Of a stretch of DNA of 64,000 nt, positions 12,340 through 24,819 are shown piece after piece. The stretch comes from Chondrosia reniformis. Lineage: Eukaryota > Porifera > Demospongiae > Chondrillida > Chondrillidae. Positions within the stretch are counted from its first letter, which is position 1; each line of letters starts with the position of its first letter. The stretch is from contig OX359196.1 in assembly GCA_947172415.1 (NCBI GenBank), positions 622,501-686,500 of the forward strand. Reading direction: 5' to 3'. A model generated the notes under the pieces. That model did not search any database. It saw only the letters and a program-made list of their open reading frames with translations, and was not told the DNA's origin. The position numbers and the translations under genes were made by a program.

Positions 12340-12460
12340 TTAGCTAGGGTGTAGGTATAACTTTCAGAACTTTAGATGAAGATAAATTTCTTATCTTTCT
12401 TCTCCGCCACCAGATAGCGCTGTTTCTGGGAATTTCACCCTTCATTAGTGATCCTCAATA
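12340..12460 (+). repeat. Diverged SINE-like repeat copy
   Basis: Aligns to the 3' two-thirds of the family (an actttagatgaagata block, a ttcttctccgcca block, then ctgtttctgggaatttc) with more substitutions than other copies. Confidence 0.7.
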
Positions 12461-13733
12461 TTGTCATTTGGTCTTCAGGCAAGAAGTAGTCTCTATTATT
12501 AAATTGGTTTGAATGTATATATTGAAAAAGATGAATAATTTGAAGTGCTATTTGAGAGATTTTATGTTTTTATAAAAACATGGAGGTCAAATCTGTGAAA
12601 TAGCTTCACTATTGGATGTAGTCATTACACCTTTCTACCTACAATCACAGTTATATATTTGTATAGTGATTTCACCCCAAATAGGCATATATAGACTGTA
12701 TAGTTATTTTAGAAGCTTATAGCACACAACAAGCTTAATTTAATCAAAGTGCCCCATTCACTGTTATGGTTATGATTATAATGTTGATCTGCATATTTCT
12801 AGGGATCATGAATGTCATTAAGGACTATAAATATCATTAATGTCATTACAGTTGAGGTGTTTTCAGATGTGGGAGTTCTTGTGAGGTTCTGAGTGGTATG
12901 ACAGCTCAGCACATTCACCTCCTTGAGAGGAGCTGTAGAGTACCCCAGTAAGGACCTCCCAGGAGTAATGATGTTATCAGCTGAAGATGTAGAGAGAAAT
13001 TATTTTACTTCTGTAATTTCTCCTTATTAATGTGTAAAGAAAATCTTTAGCATCTTAATAATATCACCATGCTCACTACATTAATTGTATCTTCAGTCGG
13101 CCATTTTAATATGAAATCTATCTGACTAGAAAAAAGATTGAATCCACTCAAGTTTACTTATTATATAATTGTACTGAGTCATTGGATAGAGAGCCTATAC
13201 TATATATACACTTACCTACACTTGTAATACAATAGATTGTTTTGATTTTTAATTATATTTTGTTGTCTCAAGATTAGGTTGCTAATACTTTGTTATAAAT
13301 GATCAATGTTTGTTTTTGCAATGTATTAAAGTTGTGTCAATACCCCTTCATACTGTCTGGTAATGCAAGCAGTACATGAATAATGGAAACACCATTTCCT
13401 GTAAATATAGTTGACATGGATCAGTTTAAGGCTAACAAAATACAAATAGAATAGACTATTTTCCCCATACCCATTGCTTTGGTATTCCATTGGGTTGTAC
13501 TGTATAAGGCATGTTGTATTACAAAATTGGAAGATATTTCATCTCATGACCTAGTGTATTTACATTGTTTAGAATTTCAATGTATGCAAAATGTTCTTTG
13601 AAGTATGGGATAACTGACTTTTGTATTTTGCAATGATGAATTATGAAAGTGTTTCTGCCCATCCCATAAAGTGATGTAAAGTTGGGGTTAAAAATAAGAA
13701 AGTGTAAAGTACATATGTACATATAAATTATAG

Positions 13734-13886
13734 GTGCAATGTGAAGTTGCAATTCTACTGAAGGGGCAGGCTGATTATATTTCAGCTAAACAATCGTACA
13801 GTACATGTGATAGTCTGAATAATGAATGGGTACATGTGTGTGAGTGTTATTTTGTAATCCAGCACTGGCAGTCCTACCTAAGTCAT
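13734..13886 (+). CDS. Candidate internal exon, unknown protein
   Basis: Acceptor ataaattatag, then 51 open codons, then donor gtaaac, phase 0 on both sides. The peptide begins VQCEVAILLKGQADYISAKQ and is rich in Cys, Trp and Tyr. It is on the same strand as, and phase-compatible with, the exon at 17922, so it could be an upstream exon of that gene. Linkage is inference, and intermediate exons may be missing. Confidence 0.4.
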
Positions 13887-14130
13887 GTAAACAACAATGA
13901 ATCAGGTGCTGATCCAGTACATGCTTTACTAGTGTAGGAGTTTAGATGTGACAGCTGTAAAGTCTGCTAAAGGAGCCGTATCATTCTCCACTAGTTCAGT
14001 GGCTTGATGTGGTTGAAAGACAAATTAAATCCCCTTTTTTCTATGAGATCTCATTAGTTGTAGACTATGTAATGCAATATCTACAAATATTATCCAAAAT
14101 TACATAGACCTCTCCACATTAGCCAAGTGA

Positions 14131-14246
14131 TGTACAGCTAGTATTGATTCATATTAACACCTGCCAAAGATATTTCATGATGTTAGGCTGTACAGCTAGT
14201 ATTGATTCATATTAACACCTGCCAAAGATATTTCATGATGTTAGGC
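14131..14246. repeat. 58-bp tandem duplication (two copies)
   Basis: The block beginning tgtacagctagtattgattc and ending tgatgttaggc occurs twice back to back at 14131 and 14189, virtually identical. A recent duplication. Confidence 0.95.
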
Positions 14247-15299
14247 TGTTAGATTATTATCTGGGTTTTGTTGTCATATTCCTCTCTCTATTTGATACCT
14301 TAATGTCATCATACATCGCTCCATATGTCTATTAATCATAAATTTGCATAAATCTTGCATGCAGCATGAATGACTTCAGCTGGGATATATATATATACAC
14401 TAAATGCATGACTTGGCCTCATCCTCGAGAACGGGATGTGATTATGCAAATAACAATGAATGATGTAATAGGCTATGAAGCTCAGTGTACTGTATAACAA
14501 ATACAGGAAGATGCGGTTTGCGGTTAAATTTGTGTTACTTGTTAAGTGGTGATGTCATCTCTCCTGTGACGTAACCAACAGCAGACAATTTGGAGCCACT
14601 ATCAGGACGCTTAGATATACCTTAATTAACTTTGAACTTTAATCGGCTGAATTATTTAAGTACATTCTTATCTTAGCACACTTAGGGAATTCTATGAATA
14701 ACATTTCATGTAGTAAATATTTAATTATGATAATTTCATAAATTTATTTAATAAATAAAAAATACTGCCTAGCAAATTTTTGTGGAAGAATATTTTCATA
14801 AAAAATGCATGGTTAAAAGGTAATTTTCATGGAAAATCTTGGTTTTCATTGCCAAGATTGTCAAGAGCTGTATACTTGCATATGTATATAGAATATTTCT
14901 AAAAATTAAATTCTATCCATGAAAATATTCTGCTACCATACAGTATATGCTAAGCAAAATTCTGGATAACCTAACTTACTGTAATGAATTCATTTAATGC
15001 CATACCCCCATTTTATTCTGTATTAGATATTTTCAGAAAAAAATGGATTTTCTTCAAAGAAGAATTAATTATGTCAAAGACCACTGTGTAAGAAATGTCA
15101 ATTTACAATTGTGCTTTGTGCATTGTGTCTAAAAATTTATTGTTTGCAGATTAGTATGTTGAAACAAGTGCTACAATGAATTGTGATGACTAAAATCTTT
15201 TGATTCTAATGTCTGATAACTCTGATGGTTGTAATGCAGCACTTTATAGTTGAATTCTTTTACCAGTTATCCAAGTCTGCTGTATAAGGCATATAGAAA

Positions 15300-15600
15300 A
15301 CTCTCCTATATAAGGTATATAGAAGACTCTAGTATATAAGGTATATAGAATAAGACATATAGAAGACTCTAATATATAAGACATATAGAAGACTCTAATA
15401 TATAAGACATATAGACGACTCTAGTATATAAGACATATAGAAGACTCTAGTATATAGAAGACTCTAGTATATAGTATATAGAAGACTCTAGTATATAGTA
15501 TATAGAAGACTCTAGTATATAGTATATAGAAGACTCTAGTATATAGAATTAGTATATAAGGTATTATAGAAGACTCTAGTATAGTAGACATAGAAGACTG
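15300..15600. repeat. Degenerate array of agaagactctagtatat units
   Basis: About a dozen repeats of a 20-30-bp unit containing tatagaagactctagtata, with variable spacers (taagg, taagacat or none). No coding frame is credible. Confidence 0.9.
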
Positions 15601-15622
15601 TAGTGTAATGGCAATGTGTGTA

Positions 15623-15931
15623 TTATAGGACATTTTGTGTGGTATTTTGTTGCTGATTTGGAGGTATATAGTACACACATTCACAGATAAACCAGAGGTT
15701 ATGGGAGGAAAGGTCATCACACAAACACATTTCTTTGTCAGGCTGGTTGTCCAGACACTCCAGATGATCAACCTTAGTGAAACCTCTGCAAGTAACCACA
15801 GCTGGCATATATGTTTGACCTTTCCTTAAGTCATTTCTTATGACCTTTCTATTACAGCCATTTGGGTACTGGGAAACTTTAATGATACCATTAGTGATTG
15901 GATATTGTATATGATGTGATTTGAACCTCAC
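15623..15931 (-). CDS. Cys-rich reading frame, unplaced exon?
   Basis: About 100 open codons on the - strand containing NGCNRKVIRNDLRKG, PAVVTCRGFTKVDHLECL and EMCLCDDLSS, with at least seven Cys. The composition looks like a secreted or extracellular module rather than random AT-rich translation. There is a possible acceptor (gtttcccag) before YPNGC. No partner exons and no family were recognised, so this may be an isolated exon, a pseudogene piece or chance. Confidence 0.3.
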   Translation of the reverse strand: MRFKSHHIQYPITNGIIKVSQYPNGCNRKVIRNDLRKGQTYMPAVVTCRGFTKVDHLECLDNQPDKEMCLCDDLSSHNLWFICECVYYIPPNQQQNTTQNVL

Positions 15932-17707
15932 TAGATAACTGCTACACCTCTTAGTAAAGTTATATATTAAGGGATGACCTATTTCTCACCATATAGGAGG
16001 TACGTACATATTATATACATACCCACAGTATCCGTATACACTACGTATATGGATATGTGTATGATATCACTGGTAAGTTGATTGTATATAGCATGCACAT
16101 GCCACACAAAATCATTCATTTGGAAGAAAGCAATTATTGTGTTGGCAGAGTTCAATAACTTTCAATTAATGAACCATTGCCACGCCCACGCACTGCCCAC
16201 ACAAATTTTGTTATGGTATGTTCTGTGCCAGAGCAGTGGTTCAAATTACACTGATCTGACTTTGTATACCCTAGCTCCATGATCACGTAGTCCCTTAGGA
16301 GATGTGATAAGTTATATGATTGCATACAGCAATCCTGTAAGTGAAGCATGTAAGTTAATTATGTCATTAGTGTTGTTGATTTGGGGGCAGTCACTGTGTC
16401 TGTAGTAAGCTTAACTCTGTTCTATTCATCCCTGAATCAGGGGGATTGTCAATTACTATTTCAATAAACAAGATTAATTAGCTCACTTAGAAGCAATTCA
16501 CTTGGGACTCTTGATCTGATGACATTAGCTGCAACTGCTTAATATAAGGAATAAAGAGAAGACACTTGTATCCTCATCCAAAGTTCTCACTAGGTTTAGT
16601 TCTCTACAGTAGGTAATTAAAGGTTTAGATTACTCTTTGGTATATGTACCATACATATGTATGTATGCACTCTAGGTTGTCCCAGTTAACAACTGAATAC
16701 CCAGGGTTTTGGACATACGTATCAATGAAATCATCAATAATGGTGTCTGTTCTGTTTATGTTTTCTTGATCAGCCTGTTAAGGTGTGGGTAACACTTGTG
16801 GTTTGGTTATCACTTGGATGGATGAGCTAACAGGGACCTTCTTATGTGTGGCCAAGGTTTTTGTAACATTGCCCCTTCATCCTCATGTATTTTAATACAA
16901 CATTCCTAACTTCATTTTATATTCAATCCTTAGGTTATTGCTAGATTATATGTGAGGTGATAAGGCTTAGTCTGTTTCCATGGCAATGCCGCATACCATG
17001 TATGTACCATTAAACTGATCAGTTGTTATGATAGTTGTAATTATGAAAGCTTTGGAACAAGATATTTTGGAATAAAACTCACTAAATACGTAGTTATATC
17101 CTCCTCCATGTGTGTAGTCTATTTAATTGAACATAATGCATAATGTACAGTACTATTATCGAAAGGAGAAAATGTGATTTTATATTTTCTTACTGTCTCA
17201 CATTGAATGATGCTGTAATTAAATTACAGTATATTGATGGGGAGAGTGTGTGCTGCAGGGTCTGTAAATGAGAGGACTAGTGTGCATACATACTACTACA
17301 ACATGATGGTTGTTCTATATTGCATGCAAATTTGTCAGATATGCCACTATGCTATAGACTGTTGTATGGTTTTAACATACATACTAATGAAATTACTATG
17401 GTAATGCAATTAATATAGGCAGTAGGTTAACTTGTTGAAATTGGAACTATATACATATAACAAGTCCATATGTGTATACTTTGACCTGTGGTTGATACTG
17501 TTAATGATATTCATTGTCTTACAATGGTAAACAATCTCCAACCAGATTTATGGTGCTAGTAATAATTCGAATTGGACTGACATGAGATTCAGTAGATGTA
17601 CATTTCAACCTGAGAGTCTTGCTGATTAAAGACTACAGATTAAGGCATCCAAATAGCTACAATTTGAGCATCATCAGCAGATTAAAAAACCAGAAATTTG
17701 TACGTAT

Positions 17708-17732
17708 GTTTCAACCTTCCTGTCTTCTTCAG
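17708..17732 (-). other. Hammerhead-like core, diverged
   Basis: On the - strand: CTGAAGA, extra A, GAC...GTT hairpin, GAAAC. Stem II is weaker than in the other copies. A more eroded relative lies at 17602-17625. Confidence 0.35.
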
Positions 17733-17921
17733 CAATATACCTACATACTCAAACTACCTACAGACCAATGGATTAACCAACAATCCCATTGTTGTTATAC
17801 ATAGTATAACAGATAAACCTTATCATCTGGCATGAATGTAGTGACCTGTATACCAGTGTAGGTAACTAGACTAATCAGATGAGATCAGTTTATTTCAAAT
17901 TTGTTTCCTCTTAAATGTTAG

Positions 17922-20900
17922 ATTGATCTGTTAAAAGCCAACTTATTGGAGGATTTATTTAGGACTTCAGAAGATGACTTCATTTCATTTGTAAGTCTGC
18001 CCACTAACTGGGTTGCCATGACAACACCCACACAAGTTACTAACATATTAAGACAATTTGTAACACTGAATGAGTAGTTCAAAATGATCTCACTTCTCAG
18101 TTTGACAGTGTTTGATTGTGCATGTTACAGGCCATTAATAATTGTATATACAAATGACCCCTCCCACACACAGTAGGGAGACACTGTATATTTGGCCATT
18201 ATTGGGAGCTTTGTAAAAATATTGCAACAGGTTCTAAATCCATCAATGCCCTGGCTTGCTGCTTAGCTACATATGATGAATGATTGTTATTCAAAGCACC
18301 CTCCTAACACCCCAACCACTTCAGACCCTGGTCACTCTATATAGGTAGGTCACCTTAGGATTTGTAAGCCATACAAGCTGTGATTGAGTACCCGACCTGA
18401 ATAGGATTCGTAAAACTTTTTTGATGAAATTGCATGTTTCCAGTTGTTATGTACATCTCTATATCACCTTGTATGCTGTGAACTTAACATGAAATAAATG
18501 TTCTTGATTATTAATACAGTGTAGGCAACATCAGGTACAGACGGTGGCTTCCAGTACTGCTGTTGTTCCATCTGTCAAAGAGAAACTAAAATCTGGCAAA
18601 TCTTCTAAAAAGAGAGGTAGAAAGGCTTCCACTACACCTGACATCATTGAACTTGATTTGCTGGAAGAAGATTTAGGGGCACAGTAAGTATTTATATATT
18701 GTGTAGGCCATAGTGGCAAATAAAGATATATAAAGATATGTATAATGTAGAACTACCTAGTTCCTATACCTATATTGAATACCTGCATCAATGTTACTCT
18801 CGTTTCCATTTTTAGGAGACTGGTATCTTAGTCTTAGCATTCACTAATGTGTCATGCATATTGTACTTGGGCATGTTTGAAACTTTGGTAATATGACCTA
18901 TTGTGTTTCACAATGCACTACGTATATGCTGAAAATGTTAATTTGATCAGTCAAGGCATTATGAAAGAATACCAATTTTACACATTATACAAAACCCAGT
19001 CACCTATGGTGGTAAAGTGCAGAGTGTTTACTGCCTTTCCGGATATACATTTAAAGTGAAAGCCATTTTTAACCACGTCTTGCAAGGACAGCATGTTGTG
19101 TGAATTCATATGACATTTATTAAAACTGCATACTTCAGCTAAAAATAAATTGTAACTCATAGGTTATGTCAGATTTTATGGAGAAGATGCCTAAATTGTA
19201 AAAATTCTATTCATCTTTTATTAAATTGTAATTTTTGAGGTGTTATTTAAGCCACAGATAAGGTATCTCCTTGAGCAAGAATGAGCATATGGAACTATAA
19301 AGAAGCCACGTAACACCTATAGAAGCCTTTCAAACTTTTGGAGGGAACTTCTTGGCAAGGTTTCCTTGTTGTTGACAGACTGTTTGAACAGCTTTTGAAG
19401 CCACAAATTTGACCAGAAATGTGACCACAAATCAGGTTATTTATCATTAGTCATGGTTGAAATGCCTCCATAAGTGATGTCTACTTTTAGGCTCATTCAC
19501 AAATACACCTGTGTTCCTTGACTGTATGGGCAAAATTGTGCATTCAGGAGCTGTTTTAATGGTAATCCTGTTAATTGTCTTTTTGTGTTGTATTTAAAAG
19601 TCACCAATACAGAAGGTGTATCATCTTCATTAAATGAGTCCATGCTATTCCCATACTTGCAAACTAATAATGTAATTTAGGTCATAAGTAGTACATATTT
19701 GCTATTCCTTAACAATTACTGGTATGTGTGTTTGGTAATGAATTTCAGTTGACACTTTGCACTGTTTGCATCATTTTAGTTTAGAGGTCTCTTTCAGGAA
19801 GAAGTTCTAGCAATACTGCTATACTTTACTTTATCATAAGGTGTCATATTTTAGTCTGCCTTGTGAGTAATTATATAGACAGTCTCGAGTACCCATGGTT
19901 CTCATTCCAAACTGGTTATCTGATACATTACCAGTATACCTATTTAATCAAATGTCACTTGTAGGTCACCTGCTGTACATCTGTATTATTATTCATGCAG
20001 CACTATCTTATAAGATATGTTGCTTGTGAATTGAATATATTTATATACGTAACAGTCCTTATGAATATATACGTACGTAGATTTGGGATATAGAGGTACG
20101 TATACATGTTATAATTACCTTATGTACTGTATGTTAATTTGATTGAAATGACATATGACACAGATTTACCACAAATTACAGCAACAGAACTAAATCCTTG
20201 TTTGTGGTTTGTCAATGTTTTAATTTAGTTTTGTGCTTATTCATCTTGAAAAGGCTATACTAAATTGAAGTAACATTATAAAGTTTTCCTTTATTGGGAA
20301 AGACTTAAATTGCTTTTATTTGAGGAATAGCTATTGAGTTTATATAGTTAGCTATTGTGTGGAGTTTCCTGAGGTTTTGGTGTCCTACTCAACTAATGGT
20401 TCTGCTGACCACAGCAACACTTGGCCTTTGTAGATTGTGTGTAAGTTTTTGTGCACCGTATGAGATTAAGAATGAAGGCGTAGAGCAAAATGTATGTTGG
20501 TCCTGCCCCAATAGCCATAACAATGTGCATGTACATGTAGTTGAAATAAGTAATTTAGATGCATGTAACTTTAGATGGATATACTGTACGTATACGTATC
20601 TTAAAATAGACATACGTACGTATGTACTGTAGATATCTAGCTGAAATAGACCCTCCAAAGAAGGGAATTTTAATTCTGTGCTCGTACTAGTATAAGCAGC
20701 TACTGATTTGTATACATATATAAAGGAGGTATTAGAATGAATTTTCTATATATGTTTTGAGATGATTTTTAGTGACTTTGTTCTTAGCTTGTATGTGTAA
20801 ATGTGTGTCCGTGTTAGAGGTGGTTTTGACAATATGACGGATGTACGTATTCAATAAGTTTTCACTTAAAAAGACAAATTTTCAAATGTATGTGAACAAA

Positions 20901-23408
20901 ATAAAATGTTTTAACTTAGTGAGAGTCAATGTAATTTAATTAATTATTCAGTTGTTCAATGTGCCCAAGATAATACAGTACTTTTTGGGTCAGTTGTCCA
21001 GACCAGAGGTTGCAATCGGTAAGGGATGACTACCATTTGAACAAACTTTCCCACTAGAATGACATCATAATGCATGCAGTGAGCCTTAATGATTGCTGGA
21101 CAACTCACCCAAAAAGTACTTATTCAAATTAGGAAATATTTTTCTTGAAACATCCAAAATTACTAGTGATGCTTCAAGTCATGTGACTTCCTATAGAGGA
21201 TGTAGACAAGCAGAACACATTCATTATACTTTGCTAATAACCTGTAGGTTAATCCGTGATTTCCGGTATATTCATCATGGGGTCACTATTATTAAATTAT
21301 AAAAGATGTGGTCAGGAAAAGGTACCTATAGAAGTACATACATAGTTCCAAAATAGCTGTTACTGGTACACTAGACCCTGGAGACCTTTCTTATGACTGC
21401 CCTTTGTACAAGTGTTCTGAACATACTGTACTATGAATGGATTGAAAACATTTAAACTTGATCCTTCCTACTTTGTTTTTGTTGATGTGAAGAAGCACAT
21501 CAAATGGATATAGTCTGTTAGCTTAGTCTCTGTAACCTTGCCAGTTAGCAAATGAATAATCTAACACACCAATTTTTATGCTACATCTATTCTAGAGTAA
21601 AAGGCTTATAGGGAACTAAACCTAGTGAGAGGTTTGAATGTACTAGAGCCCTTTCCTTCTTATTCTCCACTGGGTCAGACAGCTGTTCCTAGGAATTCTA
21701 CCCTCCATCAGTGACCCTGGAAGTCTTTGTCTTTTTCTGGCATTTTGTGAGTCCCATATATGGTAGGATGTGGTAATTTTCAGTGATTATCCAAATGAAT
21801 CTATGATTTATACTTAAGAATTGATTGTGAAGTGTTTTATAATAGAGTTCCTCTGCAAGGTTGGTGATGTGTATTAAATGCTGAAATAATATGCTGTACC
21901 TTTTTATCATTCCCTGAAGTCAGACATTGTAAATAGATTTGGAGTGTATGTATAGTCTAGTTCTCCTTATGAATACACTTAACTGGCCCTAGGGGCAAGC
22001 AGAGGCCATGAATATCATTAACAATAGGATGTGTTTTTCAAACATCTCTACTCATGAATATCATATTGAGATAATGGCAATGAATATAGGTAAACTCTGT
22101 TACGTAGTAATGTATTACATACGGTATGTTGAAGTAATGATATGGTCCGAATGTCAGTGCACAGGTGTGGTACATTTTGCTATCAAATCAACCCTCTTAT
22201 TACACTTATCACAATGTGTAAACCACCTCCAGGTGTCTTTTGTGCATTAACCTATCTCACTGTGTAAGTGAACTTGTAATTTAAATGGATTCACTTGGTT
22301 CCAAAAGGTGGTATTTTCATCATACCATGACCCACCACCAGATGGTTAGATAAAACTAATTGCCTCCACCAGAACCCACCTTGAGGTAAAGTGGAGCAGA
22401 GGAAGGAAGACAGAAAAGAAAAGACTCCTTTATCCAAAGCTCTCTCCAGGTTTAGTTCCCTATTAGGCTTTTTTACAGAATAGGCATAGCATGTAGGAAA
22501 ATGGTGTTTTAGATTTTTCATAAATGATTTATATCATAATGATTATTAATTAATGAAGACCTCATAGACAAATACTGAAAGATTGTGTTGCTAAAGTTTA
22601 ATACTCTCAATTAATGCAACAAACAGCCCCTATAAGTATGTAGTATTTTAGTCACTTTAACTCCTAATTAGTTTGCAAATCAGTACAATTTGGTTTGCAA
22701 ATCAGTATCCCCTGTGTAATGTGTGTATGGAGGAGTGATTGGCTGAATAGGATAGTTATTGTAGACCACTTACCTGTAGCCACACTTTAGTTCATTTCAT
22801 GTTCCTGCTAGCTGAGGCTAAATGATAGAAAGTGGTGCATTTGTAAATGAATAAGCTGTTGATTTGTAACGTTATCATTGCAACATCATCACTGTCACTG
22901 GAATGTATGTTGTGTGTGTCTCTATTTACACTGGAATGTCATTTCTTACCTTTTTAATTAGTCAGCACTCTCTCATACAGTTTATTTTAGTTTGATGCAG
23001 TTTGTACATGCAATAATGTTAGTGGTTAATATTTCAACTAGACTTAGTGTATATATGAGACATACCATGTAGGGCAAGAGGTATATTTTTAACAATGCCC
23101 TGCAACTGATCATTTGTTGACCCTTTGGAAGAGTTTGGTTTTGTATAAATCAGTGGTCACCTCTGGGAACCTGATAGATAAACTGATTGAATTACCAGAC
23201 TAACTCTCTCTTGTATAGGGACCAAGGGATTGACAAGCAATCAATAGCAAATGAATCAGTTATGTGTGTTGAAGAGTCTTCTAGAGGAACTAGACTGCAG
23301 TCTTCAGATGATGAGATTGACGAATATTTAAACACCTTTTCAGAAGATTCAGAAGAAGCTTTAGAAATGCCTAATGTAGAATTTTTAGAAAAAGTTGAGA
23401 AACACTAG
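17922..23408 (+). CDS. C-terminal exons of an unrecognised basic/acidic protein
   Basis: Exons 17922-17990, 18520-18683 and 23219-23408 join in phase (0, then 2) at GT-AG sites and end at TAG 23406-23408. The peptide runs from IDLLKANLLEDLFRTSEDDF through a Lys-rich patch (KEKLKSGKSSKKRGRK) to an acidic tail (SSDDEIDEYLNTFSEDSEE). The basic patch could be a nuclear localisation signal. The low-complexity charged tail suggests a disordered nuclear protein. I do not recognise the family. Upstream exons should lie left of 17922; 13734-13886 is one candidate. The last intron (4,535 bp) is far longer than others nearby. The gene is tail-to-tail with the phosphatase, with 358 bp between stop codons. 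Confidence 0.6.
20977..21121. mobile_element. Foldback element with short arms
   Basis: Arms agtactttttgggt...gttgtcca (20978-21000) and tggacaac...acccaaaaagtact (21097-21120) are reverse complements, differing by one base, around a 96-bp non-coding centre. Confidence 0.8.
21553..21754 (+). repeat. SINE-like repeat, near full length
   Basis: Begins tgaataatctaacacacc, then tgctacatctattctagag, the shared core, the ctccactgggtcagacagct block and a 3' end in cattttgtgagtcc. One of the best copies for defining family ends. Confidence 0.85.
22391..22521 (-). repeat. SINE-like repeat copy
   Basis: Reverse-oriented copy of the aaaatctaa...ctatgcctattctgtaaaa subfamily, truncated within the pyrimidine-rich ttcttcc block. 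Confidence 0.85.
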
Positions 23409-23766
23409 ATAACCAGAATCAATTACATTGCACGGTCCAAATTAATCTTTTTATGTTCAATGTTAATCATTCAGTCCAGTTATATATTTGTATAATAACT
23501 TAGTATATTTTCCATTTGACATGTCAATTCATGCACTCATAAGAACTTGTGCATTGTTTACTGCTGAAACAATTATAACAAGCCAAATTATCACACTCAT
23601 ACATGCATCACTACCGGGGTTTTCGAATGTGAACAAATATATAATTCAAATCGTAATACTTCAGTAGTATACTTTTTCCATGAAAATTAAAAGATTGTGA
23701 TAAAAATCAAGTCCGGTTAAGACAAAACATACACTTTGTACAAAAAACATTAAGTGACTCGTCAGT
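23409..23766. other. Shared 3' flank of two convergent genes
   Basis: AT-rich spacer between the stop codons of the basic/acidic protein gene (+) and the phosphatase (-). It must hold both 3' UTRs. No repeat recognised. Confidence 0.6.
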
Positions 23767-24819
23767 TTAAGACAAAGGATTTTCAATATTGTCATCTAAA
23801 GGGGAAATCTCGATTCCAGAATCTGGACTTTTACTTCTTTCGAAATCTAACAACTGTCCCATAAAACTGAAATTTGGTTGGATATTCGACTTTTTGCTCT
23901 TCACAAAGTCGTACGCTTGTTCCAGAGAGTAGCTCATATGCTGTATTAGATACGCTAAAATGACTGTCACAGATCTGGATATACCGGCCTGGCAGTGTAC
24001 CAGTACTTTCTTATCGTTCTCTCGTGACGTCTCAATAAACTGAAACGCATCGGTAAAATGAGCTGATAGATTAACGTGGGCGGCATCTTCCACGGGAATT
24101 GATTTGTACACTATCTCATTGTCCTCTTCAAAAGAGTTCGGTAACTGGCTGACGTTCAAAATCCGCGTGATTTCGTTTGTCTTGAGTACGTTCCTATCCC
24201 TGGCGCACTGAATATCTCCGAGATAGAGATGCGGTAGGATTTCCACTGGGCATCTAGACGGGCGGTCGGCAGAAAATGGAGTAGCTGGCACCTCTTCAGC
24301 GCTATCCTCCATCGATAGTCTCTTCAGCTGCAAACTGAGAGACGACGGGCGACTTAGCAACTTTGGAGCACTTCTTACAGACTTTGAAGGAGACGCTGGT
24401 TTGTCTTGCCAGCAACACATCTTTCGTTCCACTCTCGCAAAGGTCTTAAAACCTCCTTCCAGAAAAGCAACATTTTTGCAGTCGCGGGTAACTCTCCTTA
24501 ACAAAATATGAGTTAAGCAGTCTTCATTTAAATTGTCATAGCTAAGCGTATCCTCATCGTAAATGACAACCAACATGTTTTCTGATTCCTTCGCCATCTG
24601 GTACTTGGCTTTCTCGCCTGCTTCACAGATGAGGCTGTCAAGTCCCATACAACCTTTCCTGAGCCTCCTGAGGGCCAGTCCGGAGGCAAAAACATTGATT
24701 GCCGTATCGATGTATCCACTTGCAAATTCGTCACTATCTCTAGTATCTAACACTACAACACTGGCAGCGTCTGTACATAATCTGCTTGCGAGGCATGCGG
24801 CGTCTACGTGCTTAACCAT
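23767..24819 (-). CDS. MAP-kinase phosphatase (dual-specificity phosphatase), intronless
   Basis: A 350-residue protein that would dephosphorylate Thr and Tyr in the activation loop of MAP kinases. Residues about 8-135 form a rhodanese/CDC25-like domain (VVVLDTRDSDEF) with a basic kinase-interaction motif, LRRLRKG, at 50-56. Residues about 190-330 are the DSP catalytic domain, with LYLGD at 198-202, the general acid Asp245 in IPVED, and the P-loop HCQAGISRS at 275-283 with nucleophile Cys276. The PNFSFMGQLLDFE signature at 315-327 is typical of typical-type MKPs (DUSP1/2/4/5 group). It is complete in one exon, whereas vertebrate homologues have introns, so it may be a retrocopy or an intron-loss lineage. 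The start is the first Met and heads the rhodanese fold. Exact orthology is not assigned. Confidence 0.95.
   Translation of the reverse strand: MVKHVDAACLASRLCTDAASVVVLDTRDSDEFASGYIDTAINVFASGLALRRLRKGCMGLDSLICEAGEKAKYQMAKESENMLVVIYDEDTLSYDNLNEDCLTHILLRRVTRDCKNVAFLEGGFKTFARVERKMCCWQDKPASPSKSVRSAPKLLSRPSSLSLQLKRLSMEDSAEEVPATPFSADRPSRCPVEILPHLYLGDIQCARDRNVLKTNEITRILNVSQLPNSFEEDNEIVYKSIPVEDAAHVNLSAHFTDAFQFIETSRENDKKVLVHCQAGISRSVTVILAYLIQHMSYSLEQAYDFVKSKKSNIQPNFSFMGQLLDFERSKSPDSGIEISPLDDNIENPLS

Larger units (their letters stand above)
4290..13733. other. Long non-coding stretch with repeats
   Basis: Intergenic or intronic DNA without a convincing gene. Separate entries cover the foldbacks at 4437 and 9066, the 7531 duplication, the SINE-like copies at 7331, 8061 and 12340, and the LINE tail and duplicated segments at 10180-12080. 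A weak exon-like pair sits at 12850-12960 but was not adopted. Some of this may be intron of the gene that continues at 13734-23408. Confidence 0.5.
13887..17921. other. Non-coding stretch with repeats
   Basis: Holds the 58-bp duplication at 14131, the array at 15300-15600, SINE-like fragment 16545-16615 (-) and a hammerhead-like motif at 17708. The only substantial reading frame is the - strand one at 15623-15931. Confidence 0.5.
18684..23218 (+). other. 4.5-kb intron with repeats
   Basis: Contains the inverted repeat at 20977-21121 and SINE-like copies at 21553-21754 (+) and 22391-22521 (-). TACGTA strings cluster near 20040-20110 and 20580-20630. No coding frame of substance seen. Confidence 0.6.

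Noticed and set aside
12850-12960. Two small exon-like pieces (EVFSDVGVL and HIHLLERSCRVP)
   Set aside because: They would need a 29-nt intron, and nothing nearby supports a gene on this strand; left as chance.
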